NCBI GenBank assembly: GCA_965246805.1
Contig: CBDFFO010000006.1
Coordinates: forward strand, 744,001-808,000
DNA from: Schlegelella_A sp965246805
GTDB lineage: Bacteria; Pseudomonadota; Gammaproteobacteria; Burkholderiales; Burkholderiaceae_C
Direction of reading: 5' to 3'
Length of the DNA stretch: 64,000 bases
Positions 33,283 to 41,112 of the stretch are shown here, one piece after another. The translations under genes and the position numbers were made by a program. Position 1 is the stretch's first letter. Each line of letters starts with the position of its first letter. The notes under the pieces are model-generated. The model saw only the letters and a list, made by a program, of their open reading frames with translations. It was not told the origin of the DNA and did not search any database.

Positions 33283-33310
33283 TTGTGCATTTCGCACACG
33301 TCGGTACAGT
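33283..33310 (+). promoter_or_regulatory. Candidate promoter for the downstream binding-protein gene
   Basis: TTGTGC (33283-33288) and TACAGT (33305-33310) are separated by 16 bp, giving a start near 33317 and a ~50-nt leader. The match is moderate. A TTGACA at 33249-33254 has no good -10 partner. Confidence 0.3.
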
Positions 33311-33366
33311 GCAGCACCTTCACTCAGACCCATGCTGGCTGCTCGCGCGGCCACGGTCGCCACTTC

Positions 33367-34515
33367 ATGACCTCAAGTCGCCGGTCGATGCTGAAGCCCC
33401 TGTTGATCGCCACCTCGTCGTTGCTGTTCGTGGCGTGCGGGCCGCGTGTGCCGGACACGATCAAGATCGGCGTGGCGCAGCCCCTCTCGGGCCCGTCGGC
33501 TGCACGCGGACAAGACTTGGTGAACGGTGCCCAGATGGCGGCCTCCGAGCTGAATGCGCACGGTTTCAAAATCGGCGGCAAGTCGGTCAGGATCGAGATC
33601 GTCGCAGTCGACGACAAGGCCGACAAGGACGAGGCGAAGGTCGTCGCGCAGCAGCTCGTCGACCAAAGCGTCGTGGCGGTCATCGGCCATCTGAGCACCG
33701 ACGTCACCGAGGTAGCGGTGCCGATCTACAAGGCTGGCAACGTGCCCCAGCTTTTCACGTCTTCGGCCGTCGACGTGGTGAAACTTGCCGGTGGCAATGG
33801 GTTTCGCCTGATCGCGAACGACAGCTTGCAGGCGCGTGCGATTGCAGCCTTCGTGAGCGGCACCATGAAAGCGACCAAGATCGCGATCATTCGCGAGGAC
33901 ACGTCGTACGGCAACCCGCTGACGGCCGATATCGTCACCGGTCTCACGAAGGCCAATCACAAGGTCGAGTTCAACGTCGCGGTCAGCAACAAGAAAACCG
34001 ATTTCGCCGACCTCGTCGCCAAGCTGAAGGTCTTGCAGCCCGATGCGTTGATCGGCGTGTTGCGCGACAACCAGTTGCTGCCGCTGTTCGCTCAGATGAG
34101 CGCGGCCGGCCTCGGCAACATCCCGGTCATGGTTCCAGGCAGCTCCAAGACCGCCAAGCTCGCCGCCGGCAAGGACATGGCCAACGTGTTCGTCTCGTCG
34201 GGCACGCTCGAGCCGATCGAATACCCGGGCGGTGCCGAATTTCTGGCCCGCTTTCGCGCGGCCTATTCGTCGGAGCCGGTCTGGGCCGCGCACTATGCGT
34301 ACGACGCGATATTTGTGCTGGCCGACGTGATGCGCCGCTCCAATTCCATCGACCCCGCAGTCTTGCGCAGCAAGCTCGCCAGCATCGATGCGATCGCGCC
34401 GGTGACCATCACGATGCGCTTCACCCCAGAAGGCGAGCAGCGCTACGGCGCGATCGCGATTTACCAGAAGCGCGACGGCAAGTGGGTGCCGCTCACGAGG
34501 TCCGATCGCTGGTGA
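33367..34515 (+). CDS. Branched-chain amino acid-type ABC transporter binding lipoprotein
   Basis: A 382-residue periplasmic binding protein of the LivJ family (type I fold). The N-terminus has a lipoprotein signal with lipobox FVAC (LLFVACGPR), so it is probably anchored by the cysteine near residue 27. Family blocks include IKIGVAQPLSGPSAARGQD, VAVIGHLSTDVTEVAVPIY and EDTSYGNPL. No permease or ATPase genes adjoin, so it is an orphan that must share a membrane complex encoded elsewhere or act as a sensor. Start ATG 33367; another ATG at 33388 would also leave a complete signal. Confidence 0.85.
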   Translation: MTSSRRSMLKPLLIATSSLLFVACGPRVPDTIKIGVAQPLSGPSAARGQDLVNGAQMAASELNAHGFKIGGKSVRIEIVAVDDKADKDEAKVVAQQLVDQSVVAVIGHLSTDVTEVAVPIYKAGNVPQLFTSSAVDVVKLAGGNGFRLIANDSLQARAIAAFVSGTMKATKIAIIREDTSYGNPLTADIVTGLTKANHKVEFNVAVSNKKTDFADLVAKLKVLQPDALIGVLRDNQLLPLFAQMSAAGLGNIPVMVPGSSKTAKLAAGKDMANVFVSSGTLEPIEYPGGAEFLARFRAAYSSEPVWAAHYAYDAIFVLADVMRRSNSIDPAVLRSKLASIDAIAPVTITMRFTPEGEQRYGAIAIYQKRDGKWVPLTRSDRW

Positions 34516-34558
34516 CGGGTGCCGCTGGTGACGGGTGGCGCACGCAGCGTCGCGTGCG
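34507..34558. terminator. Stop-region tandem repeat and hairpin between convergent genes
   Basis: A 16-bp sequence, CGCTGGTGACGGGTGC, is repeated in tandem with one change (34507-34522 and 34523-34538); the first copy holds the stop codon of the binding-protein gene. It is followed by a 7-bp stem (CGCACGC 34539-34545, GCGTGCG 34552-34558) without a T-run, just before the hemL 3' end. Confidence 0.4.
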
Positions 34559-34577
34559 TGATCACCGATCCTATCGT

Positions 34578-35909
34578 TCAGCCGTTGTCTGAAAAGCTCT
34601 CCGTCGCCGCCGAGACCGTGCGCTCGATATCGGCCGCAGAGTGGGCCGCGCTGACGAACGCAGCCTCGAAGAGCGCTGGCGCGAGGTACACGCCGCGGTC
34701 TAGCATCGCGTGGAAAAAGCGATTGAAGCGCTCGGCTCCGTTGGCCATCACGGCGCCATAGTTCTGGGGCAGCCGATCGGCGAAGAAGAAGCCGAACATG
34801 CCGCCTTCGCTGTCGCCGACCATGGCGACACCGGCGTCGTGCGCGGCGCTGCAAAGCCCGCTGACCAACGACCTTGTGCGTGCGGCAAGCGCCTCATAGA
34901 AACCCGGCTCGGCGACGGCCTTCAACGTCGCGAGACCACACGCGGTTGCAACCGGATTGCCCGATAACGTGCCGGCTTGATAGACCGGACCGAGCGGCGC
35001 AAGCAGGCTCATCACCGACCGCTTGCCACCGAATGCAGCGAGCGGCATGCCGCCGCCGATCACCTTACCGAACACGCTGATGTCGGGCTCGAAGCCGGGG
35101 ATTGCCGCCGCGTAGAGACTCTGCGCACCACCGAGCGCCACCCGAAATCCCGTCATCACTTCGTCGAACACCAGCAGCGCGCCGCGTTGCGTGCACAGCT
35201 CGCGGATGCGCGTTATGAAAGGCAGCGACGCGCGCACGAAATTCATGTTGCCGGCGATCGGTTCGATCATCACGCAGGCGATGTCGTCGGGGTGCCGGGC
35301 GAACGCTTCTTCGAGTTGCGCGAGGTTATTGAATTCGAGAACCAGGGTGTGCTGCACCACCTCTGGCGGCACGCCGGCACTGGTCGGATGGCCGAACGTC
35401 GCGAGGCCGGAGCCCGCCTTCACGAGCAGCGCATCGGCGTGGCCGTGATAGCAGCCTTCGAACTTGATGATGTGGCTGCGACCAGTCGCGCCGCGGGCCA
35501 GGCGCAGCGCGCTCATCGCGGCTTCGGTGCCCGAGCTCACGAGGCGCACTTGCTCCATGCTGGGCACGTGGTGCAGGATCGCTTCGGCGAGCTCGATTTC
35601 GCGCTCGGTCGGCGCACCGAAGGAAAGGCCATCGACGACCGCCTTCTGCACCGCTTCGAGCACAGCCGGGTGGCCATGGCCGAGGATCATCGGCCCCCAG
35701 GACCCGATGTAGTCGATGTAGCGCCGACCTTCGGCATCGATGAGATAAGCGCCCTCGCCGCGGACGATGAACCGCGGCGTGCCGCCGACCGCACGAAATG
35801 CGCGGACCGGCGAATTCACGCCGCCCGGGATCACGCGCTGTGCGCGTTCGAAGAGCTCGGCGTTGCCGAGCCGGCCGCGACTCGCCGTGTCGCCCCGGTC
35901 AGTGGACAT
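34578..35909 (-). CDS. hemL: Glutamate-1-semialdehyde 2,1-aminomutase HemL
   Basis: A 443-residue PLP enzyme that makes 5-aminolevulinate for haem by the C5 pathway. It has ELFERAQRVIPGGVNSPVRAF at the N-terminus, NKIxEYDYIGSWGP-like DYIGSWGPMILGH, DEVMTGFRVALGGAQ and the PLP-lysine motif FGKVIGGGMPLAAFGG. I chose the ATG at 35909 (MSTDRGD), which overlaps the 3' end of the upstream thiD-like gene by 11 bp; ATGs further upstream would lengthen it by up to 12 residues. Confidence 0.95.
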   Translation of the reverse strand: MSTDRGDTASRGRLGNAELFERAQRVIPGGVNSPVRAFRAVGGTPRFIVRGEGAYLIDAEGRRYIDYIGSWGPMILGHGHPAVLEAVQKAVVDGLSFGAPTEREIELAEAILHHVPSMEQVRLVSSGTEAAMSALRLARGATGRSHIIKFEGCYHGHADALLVKAGSGLATFGHPTSAGVPPEVVQHTLVLEFNNLAQLEEAFARHPDDIACVMIEPIAGNMNFVRASLPFITRIRELCTQRGALLVFDEVMTGFRVALGGAQSLYAAAIPGFEPDISVFGKVIGGGMPLAAFGGKRSVMSLLAPLGPVYQAGTLSGNPVATACGLATLKAVAEPGFYEALAARTRSLVSGLCSAAHDAGVAMVGDSEGGMFGFFFADRLPQNYGAVMANGAERFNRFFHAMLDRGVYLAPALFEAAFVSAAHSAADIERTVSAATESFSDNG

Positions 35910-36828
35910 GGCGTGGGTTTTTCGGTGGCTCGCCATCGTTCGCATCGGCGGCGGTCTCGTCGTCGCCTTCTTCGGCGCCCGGCAAAGCCCAGAAGAAGCG
36001 ATCCGGAATCACGTTGCCCATGCCAGGGCGAAACCCCGAGTTGAGCGCCTGGTCGAGGAAGGCCAGCGCCTCTCCGACGGCCGCATGCAGCTCGACGCCG
36101 GTCGCGAGCAGCGCCGCGAGCGAGGCCGAGAGCGTCTCGCCCGCGCCGACGAAGGTGGCTTCAAAGCGCTCGAACTTCTCGCCGGTAATCGGTCCTTGCG
36201 CGTTGGCAAGGACGTTGTCGAGGAATTGATCGGGCAGGGGCACGCTTGTCACGAGCACATGGCGAACACCGTGTTCGCTCGCGGCCACCGCCAGCTCGCG
36301 TGCCGATGCGGGCCGCTCGCCTTCCCATTCGGGCAGCAGGAAATCGGTGAGCGTCTGGTGGCTGCCGACCAGCACCTCGGTTTGCGGCAACACCAGTTCG
36401 CGGAACGCTTCGAGGTAAGCCTGCTGCTCGTCTTCCTCGACCCACGCGAGGTTGGGCAAGTAGGCCACCAGGGGCACGTCGGGGTAGTCGGACAGGATCT
36501 CGGCAACCGCCGTCACGCCCTCGGTCGAACCGAGAAAGCCGACCTTCCACGCCGTGATCGTGACGTCTTCGAGCACGCTCCGGGCCTGCTCGATGACCAC
36601 ATCGGCGTCGATCGCATGGTGATCGAAAACCTCGGCGGTGTCGCGCATCACGATGCTGGTGACGATCGGCAACGCGTGCGCCCCCATCGCCGCGATGGTC
36701 GCGACGTCGCCGGCGATGCCGCCCGCACCCGTCGGGTCGCTGATGTTGAAGCTCATCACGCAGGCCGGCGCCGGCTGCTCTTGCAGCGTGGCCGTGTCGG
36801 TGTCGGAAGCCGTTGAAGGAACAGTCAT
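35899..36828 (-). CDS. Divergent ThiD-like (hydroxymethylpyrimidine kinase family) protein
   Basis: A 309-residue ribokinase-fold protein resembling ThiD. The substrate-binding N-terminus is MSFNISDPTGAGGIAGDVATIAAMG in place of the usual AGSDSSGGAGIQADLKT. The anion-hole motif is GAGE at 228-231, where canonical ThiD has GTGC with a catalytic cysteine and ribokinases have GAGD. The C-terminus ends in an acidic tail (GAEEGDDETAADAN). This type occurs in other Burkholderiales beside hemL (recalled, not checked). Kinase activity with an acidic base is possible; the substrate is uncertain. It precedes hemL in a minus-strand operon and is divergent from rubredoxin. Confidence 0.8.
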   Translation of the reverse strand: MTVPSTASDTDTATLQEQPAPACVMSFNISDPTGAGGIAGDVATIAAMGAHALPIVTSIVMRDTAEVFDHHAIDADVVIEQARSVLEDVTITAWKVGFLGSTEGVTAVAEILSDYPDVPLVAYLPNLAWVEEDEQQAYLEAFRELVLPQTEVLVGSHQTLTDFLLPEWEGERPASARELAVAASEHGVRHVLVTSVPLPDQFLDNVLANAQGPITGEKFERFEATFVGAGETLSASLAALLATGVELHAAVGEALAFLDQALNSGFRPGMGNVIPDRFFWALPGAEEGDDETAADANDGEPPKNPRHVH

Positions 36829-36945
36829 GGAGAGGATGCGAAAGCCGTTGAGATGGAGCGCCGACGCAATCGGGCGGACCTCTAGACAACGTGAAGAATG
36901 TTGCGTATGTACCTACAGCACTTGGCTTTCTGCGAGAGGCCGTGA

Positions 36946-36967
36946 CTACAATCGATTCGCATTGTAG
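36946..36967 (+). promoter_or_regulatory. Rubredoxin -10 box within a 7-bp-arm inverted repeat
   Basis: CTACAAT (36946-36952) and ATTGTAG (36961-36967) form a perfect inverted repeat with an 8-bp spacer. The left arm contains a -10 box TACAAT (36947-36952), with a weak TTGGCT -35 (36922-36927) at 19 bp. The repeat would cover the -10 and transcription start of the rubredoxin gene, so it is a candidate operator in the thiD/rubredoxin divergent region. Confidence 0.5.
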
Positions 36968-36986
36968 AGAAGGCCAAGAGACGCCC

Positions 36987-37160
36987 GTGGAAGAGTTCAA
37001 GACCTGGATGTGCCTGATCTGCGGATGGGTGTATGACGAAGCCACCGGCGACCCGGAACACAACTTGGCAGCAGGGACCCGCTGGCCCGATGTCGACATG
37101 AACTGGACTTGCCCGGAATGCGGTGCGCGCAAGGAAGACTTCGAGATGGTGACGATCTGA
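36987..37160 (+). CDS. Rubredoxin
   Basis: A 57-residue electron carrier with one Fe(SCys)4 site formed by C9, C12, C42 and C45 (MCLICGW and TCPECG). It also has the usual aromatic and proline residues (GWVYDEATGDPEHNLAAGTRWPDVD). The GTG at 36987 gives the family-typical length; the frame is open further upstream through the promoter, which was rejected. It stands alone, divergent from the thiD-like gene, and precedes pilG by 58 bp. Partners such as alkane hydroxylase or oxygen-stress enzymes are not nearby. Confidence 0.93.
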   Translation: MEEFKTWMCLICGWVYDEATGDPEHNLAAGTRWPDVDMNWTCPECGARKEDFEMVTI

Positions 37161-37218
37161 GTTCGGCCGTATCGGCGCGAGCCAGCCAGCCACGACGATT
37201 CGTTGAGGAGAACGCTTG

Positions 37219-37617
37219 GTGAGCAATCCGGCCCCCGCCGACGTTGCAGGTTTGAAGGTGCTGGTCATCGACGACAGCAACACCATCCGACGCAGCGCCG
37301 AGATTTTCTTGAAGCAGGGCGGCCACCAGGTGCTGCTTGCCGAAGACGGCTTTGACGCGCTCTCGAAGGTCAACGACCACGACCCCGACCTCATCTTTTG
37401 CGACATCCTGATGCCGCGCCTGGATGGCTACCAGACCTGCGCCATCATCAAGCGCAACGTCAAGTTCGCCGGCGTGCCGATCATCATGCTGTCGTCGAAA
37501 GACGGCTTGTTCGACAAGGCGCGGGGCCGCATGGTCGGCTCGGAAGATTACCTGACCAAGCCGTTCACCAAAGACCAGTTGCTGCAAGCGGTTCAGCAGC
37601 ATCGTCGCGCCGAGTGA
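37219..37617 (+). CDS. pilG: Twitching motility response regulator PilG
   Basis: A 132-residue single-domain CheY-like receiver of the type IV pilus chemosensory system. The acidic pocket is D18-D19 (VIDDSNTIRR), the phosphoacceptor D62 (IFCDILMP) and the lysine in LTKPF. A GAGGAG site (37205-37210) best fits GTG at 37219; TTG at 37216 is the alternative. In Pseudomonas PilG promotes pilus extension and cAMP signalling. It leads pilG-pilH-pilI-pilJ-chpA. Confidence 0.9.
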   Translation: MSNPAPADVAGLKVLVIDDSNTIRRSAEIFLKQGGHQVLLAEDGFDALSKVNDHDPDLIFCDILMPRLDGYQTCAIIKRNVKFAGVPIIMLSSKDGLFDKARGRMVGSEDYLTKPFTKDQLLQAVQQHRRAE

Positions 37618-37698
37618 TGTCCCCTTACGCGTCTCGACCGGTCCCGACCTCGCATGGCGTGAGTTCGCGGCGCCCTCTCCAATCCCGTGAGGTTTGAC

Positions 37699-38064
37699 AT
37701 GCCGATCCAGAAAATCCTGTTGGTGGACGATTCCAAGACGGAGCTGCACCACATGTCGGAGATTCTCGGCAAGCGAGGCTTCGCGATCCGCACCGCCGAG
37801 AACGGCGAGGAAGCGTTGAAACGTCTCGTCGAGGAAACCCCCGATCTGATCCTGATGGATGTGGTCATGCCAGGACAGAACGGTTTTCAGCTGACGCGCG
37901 CCATCACGCGAGACCCGCGCTTCGTGAACGTGCCGGTGATCATGTGCACCAGCAAGAACCAGGAGACCGATCGGGTGTGGGGCATGCGGCAGGGTGCTCG
38001 CGACTACATCGTGAAGCCGGTTGACGCGACCGAACTGTTGAGCAAGATTCGCGCGTTCGACTGA
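37699..38064 (+). CDS. pilH: Twitching motility response regulator PilH
   Basis: A 121-residue stand-alone receiver with D10-D11 (LLVDDSKTE), phosphoacceptor D54 (LILMDVVMPGQNG) and lysine in IVKPVD. The GTGAGG site sits just upstream of ATG 37699. In related systems PilH promotes retraction or acts as a phosphate sink opposing PilG. It is 81 bp downstream of pilG and 50 bp upstream of pilI. Confidence 0.9.
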   Translation: MPIQKILLVDDSKTELHHMSEILGKRGFAIRTAENGEEALKRLVEETPDLILMDVVMPGQNGFQLTRAITRDPRFVNVPVIMCTSKNQETDRVWGMRQGARDYIVKPVDATELLSKIRAFD

Positions 38065-38114
38065 CGCGTCTCCCTTCCTAACGTCGCCCGCGTCGATTTC
38101 CCATTTTCTGATCA

Positions 38115-38633
38115 ATGGCCAACAAGCAAGCCCTGCGCGACCTTCAAAGCCGGCTCGCCGAACGACTGCAAACGGCCAAGACGCAGGATCGGGGCAAGTC
38201 GTGGCTCGCGGTCGAGTGCAGTTCGCGAGGCTTTCTGATCCCGTTGAAAGACGCCGGGGAGATCTTTGCGATGGCCCCGTTGCTGCCGGTGCCGCATAGC
38301 CATCGCTGGTTTCTCGGAGTTTCGAATTTGCGTGGCCATCTGCACGGCGTCGTCGATTTGGCCGGCTTTCTCGGCGTCAAGATTCACGACCCGGCGCGCG
38401 ACTCCGGGCGTCTGGTCGGCTTCAACCAGGCGCTCGACATCAACTGCGTGCTGCTCGTCGACGCGTTGTCTGGCTTGCGCAGCGAAGACGAGCTCGCACG
38501 CGAAGCGGATCTCGACGGCGAGAAACCGCTCTTCGCCGGCCATCGTTATCGCGATCAGGCTTCGAGGGTGTGGCAGGAGTTGAATCTTGCCGAACTGGCG
38601 GGCGACGAGGCGTTTCTGAAAATCGTCAACTGA
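38115..38633 (+). CDS. pilI: Chemotaxis coupling protein PilI (CheW-like)
   Basis: A 172-residue CheW-domain protein that links the PilJ receptor to the ChpA kinase. It shows the CheW pattern of an early beta strand (WLAVECSSRGFLIPLKDAGEIF), PVPHSHRWFLGVSNLRGHLHGVVDLAGFLG and NCVLLVDALSGLRS. The order pilH-pilI-pilJ confirms assignment to the pilus system rather than flagellar chemotaxis. Confidence 0.9.
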   Translation: MANKQALRDLQSRLAERLQTAKTQDRGKSWLAVECSSRGFLIPLKDAGEIFAMAPLLPVPHSHRWFLGVSNLRGHLHGVVDLAGFLGVKIHDPARDSGRLVGFNQALDINCVLLVDALSGLRSEDELAREADLDGEKPLFAGHRYRDQASRVWQELNLAELAGDEAFLKIVN

Positions 38634-38708
38634 GGTCGAACCAAACAAGCCGTGCGCTTCGTCACCGACGAGGGGGCGCAGGGCCCAAGCAACGAGAACG
38701 GGGTCGAT

Positions 38709-41054
38709 ATGAGCTTCATGGACAAGATCAAGGGTCGCGCGACGACGGGCGACGCTTCGCCAGGCCTCGACGAACTCGACATCGACGTGACGCCCGACTC
38801 GGCCACGCCGCGCGGCGGCATGGGCCCGCGGCCATCGCAGTTCCCGCCGCTGTCCGATTTCGACGGAGCCGATTCGCGCCAGGGTCGCCACTCGAACTCG
38901 CCGCCCTCCATCATCTCGGAAGGTGTGCCTTCCGAACTCGCCGATTTTTCCGAAACGCGGGTTCAGTACCCCGGCGAGTCGGCGGCGCCGATTGCGAGCG
39001 GCTTGCCGCTGATCGGTGGTCGATCAGTGGTCACGCAGCAGCGCATCCTGCTCGCGATCATCGGTATCGGACTGCTGGGCATCGTTGCGCTGACGATCCT
39101 CTCGTTCAGCTCGGCCGGCCGAAGCGCCGCGCAGGCCAACGCCACCGGCCAGGCGCTGATGCAGTCGCAGCGGCTCGCCAAGTCCGGCGCGCAGGCGTTG
39201 AACGGCAGCGCGCCGGCGTTCCCCGAGGTGAAGGAAAGCGTCGAAGCGTTGTCGGCGACGGTCCGTGGCCTGAAATCCGGCAACTCCGTGCTCGCGGCCG
39301 CGCCATCGGGCGTGCAGGACGCGCTCGACTCGGTGGTGCCGCTGATCGACTCGGCCGAGAAGAACGCCGGCGTGCTGCTGGCGCAGCAAAAGGCGCTGAC
39401 GGAAGTCAGCCAGTCGCTGCGCAACATCAACCGTCAATCGGCGGAGTTGCTCGACACGACCGAATCGATCCTTGCGCAGCGCCTCGCGCAGCGCGATGCG
39501 AGCTCGGCCGAGATCACGGCACTCGGCCGCCTGTCGATGCTCTCGCAGCGCATCGGGCGCACCGCGAACGAATTTCTCAGCGGTGACGCGACGAGTTCGA
39601 ATTCGGTGCTCTCGCTCAGCAAGGACCTGACCTCCTACAACGAGACCACGCGAGGGCTCATCGACGGCAACGCCGCACTCGGCTTGAGCCCCGCGCGCGA
39701 CCCGCAGGAACGCGAACGTTTGATCGCGCTGTCGCGCACGTACCAGGACACGCGGGCACGCGGCGCACTCATCGTCGACAACCTGCCTGCCATCAACGCG
39801 GCGCGGCAGGCGCAGAACGCGATCTCGACCGACAGCGAACCGCTGCGCAAGAATCTGGAGTTCGTGCAGGAGCAGCTGGGCGCCGAAACGGCGGCGAGCC
39901 CGCTCACGGTCGTGCCATTGATCCTCTTCCTGATGCTGGTCGCCCTGGGCGGCTACGGTCTGCTTCGGCTCTACGTGACCGACCAGAGCCAGCAGGCGCG
40001 ACTGGCGCAGGACCGGCGCGTCGAAGCCGAAGGCCAGGAGCAGGAGGCCAAGCGCGTCAACGATGCCAACCAGGCCGCGATTCTGCGGTTGATGAACGAG
40101 CTGCAGGGCGTCGCGGAAGGCGACCTGACGCAGCAGGCCACGGTGACCGAGGACATCACCGGCGCGATCGCCGACTCGGTGAACTACACAGTGGAAGAGC
40201 TGCGTTCGCTGGTGGCGCAGGTGCAGGGCACGGTGGGTCGCGTGACCGCGACCACCGAGCAGGTCGAAGCCAACTCGACCGAGCTGCTCGCCACCTCGTC
40301 CGAACAGCTGCGCGAGATTCGCGACACCGGCGAATCGGTGTTGCAGATGGCGGGCCGAATCAACAACGTGTCGTCGCAGGCGCAGGAAAGCGCCCAGGTG
40401 GCGCGGCAGTCGCTCGACGCCGCCGAGACCGGTTTGAAAGCGGTGCAGAACACGATTGGCGGCATGAACGCGATCCGCGACCAGATCCAAGAAACCTCAA
40501 AGCGCATCAAGCGGCTGGGCGAATCGTCGCAGGAGATCGGCGAGATCACCGAGCTGATCTCGGACATCACCGAGCAGACCAACGTGCTGGCCTTGAACGC
40601 CGCCATTCAGGCGGCTTCGGCCGGTGAAGCGGGTCGCGGCTTCTCGGTGGTCGCCGAAGAAGTGCAGCGATTGGCGGAACGCTCCGGCGATGCGACACGG
40701 CAAATCGCGGCCCTTGTCAAGACGATCCAGACCGACACCCAGGACGCCGTCGGTGCGATGGAGCGATCGACCCAGGGCGTGGTCGAAGGAACGAAACTGA
40801 CCGACGCGGCGGGTTCGGCGCTCGGCGAGATCGACCGCGTGTCGCGCCAGCTTGCGGACCTGATCGGCCAGATCTCGAACACCGCGCTCAGCGAAGCACA
40901 GTCGGCGAACGTCGTGGCATCGAACATCCAGCACATCTTCGCGGTGACGGAACAGACCGGCGAAGGCACGCGTTCGACCGCGCAGATGGTGCGCGAGCTG
41001 TCACGAACCGCTGAAGAACTCAGCCAATCGGTGGCGCGATTCAAGATCGCGTGA
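38709..41054 (+). CDS. pilJ: Twitching motility methyl-accepting chemoreceptor PilJ
   Basis: A 781-residue receptor for the type IV pilus chemosensory pathway. A ~110-residue charged cytoplasmic N-terminus, first membrane segment (~112-135, ILLAIIGIGLLGIVALTILSF), long helical periplasmic domain, second membrane segment (~405-425, PLILFLMLVALGGYGLLRLYV) and HAMP-like region precede the signalling domain with the hairpin tip EQTNVLALNAAIQAASAGEAGRG split across ~620-645. It is ~100 residues longer than Pseudomonas PilJ because of the N-terminal extension. The ATG at 38709 was preferred to an upstream GTG at 38652. Confidence 0.9.
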   Translation: MSFMDKIKGRATTGDASPGLDELDIDVTPDSATPRGGMGPRPSQFPPLSDFDGADSRQGRHSNSPPSIISEGVPSELADFSETRVQYPGESAAPIASGLPLIGGRSVVTQQRILLAIIGIGLLGIVALTILSFSSAGRSAAQANATGQALMQSQRLAKSGAQALNGSAPAFPEVKESVEALSATVRGLKSGNSVLAAAPSGVQDALDSVVPLIDSAEKNAGVLLAQQKALTEVSQSLRNINRQSAELLDTTESILAQRLAQRDASSAEITALGRLSMLSQRIGRTANEFLSGDATSSNSVLSLSKDLTSYNETTRGLIDGNAALGLSPARDPQERERLIALSRTYQDTRARGALIVDNLPAINAARQAQNAISTDSEPLRKNLEFVQEQLGAETAASPLTVVPLILFLMLVALGGYGLLRLYVTDQSQQARLAQDRRVEAEGQEQEAKRVNDANQAAILRLMNELQGVAEGDLTQQATVTEDITGAIADSVNYTVEELRSLVAQVQGTVGRVTATTEQVEANSTELLATSSEQLREIRDTGESVLQMAGRINNVSSQAQESAQVARQSLDAAETGLKAVQNTIGGMNAIRDQIQETSKRIKRLGESSQEIGEITELISDITEQTNVLALNAAIQAASAGEAGRGFSVVAEEVQRLAERSGDATRQIAALVKTIQTDTQDAVGAMERSTQGVVEGTKLTDAAGSALGEIDRVSRQLADLIGQISNTALSEAQSANVVASNIQHIFAVTEQTGEGTRSTAQMVRELSRTAEELSQSVARFKIA

Positions 41055-41112
41055 ACTTGTCGGCGCCCGCGGGTCGCGGCCGAGCGCCATACTCAATCGG
41101 ACAGAGGTCACG

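Noticed and set aside
39024..40490. Long minus-strand ORF opposite pilJ
   Set aside because: Composition is typical of an antisense shadow of a high-GC gene and it has no recognisable family.
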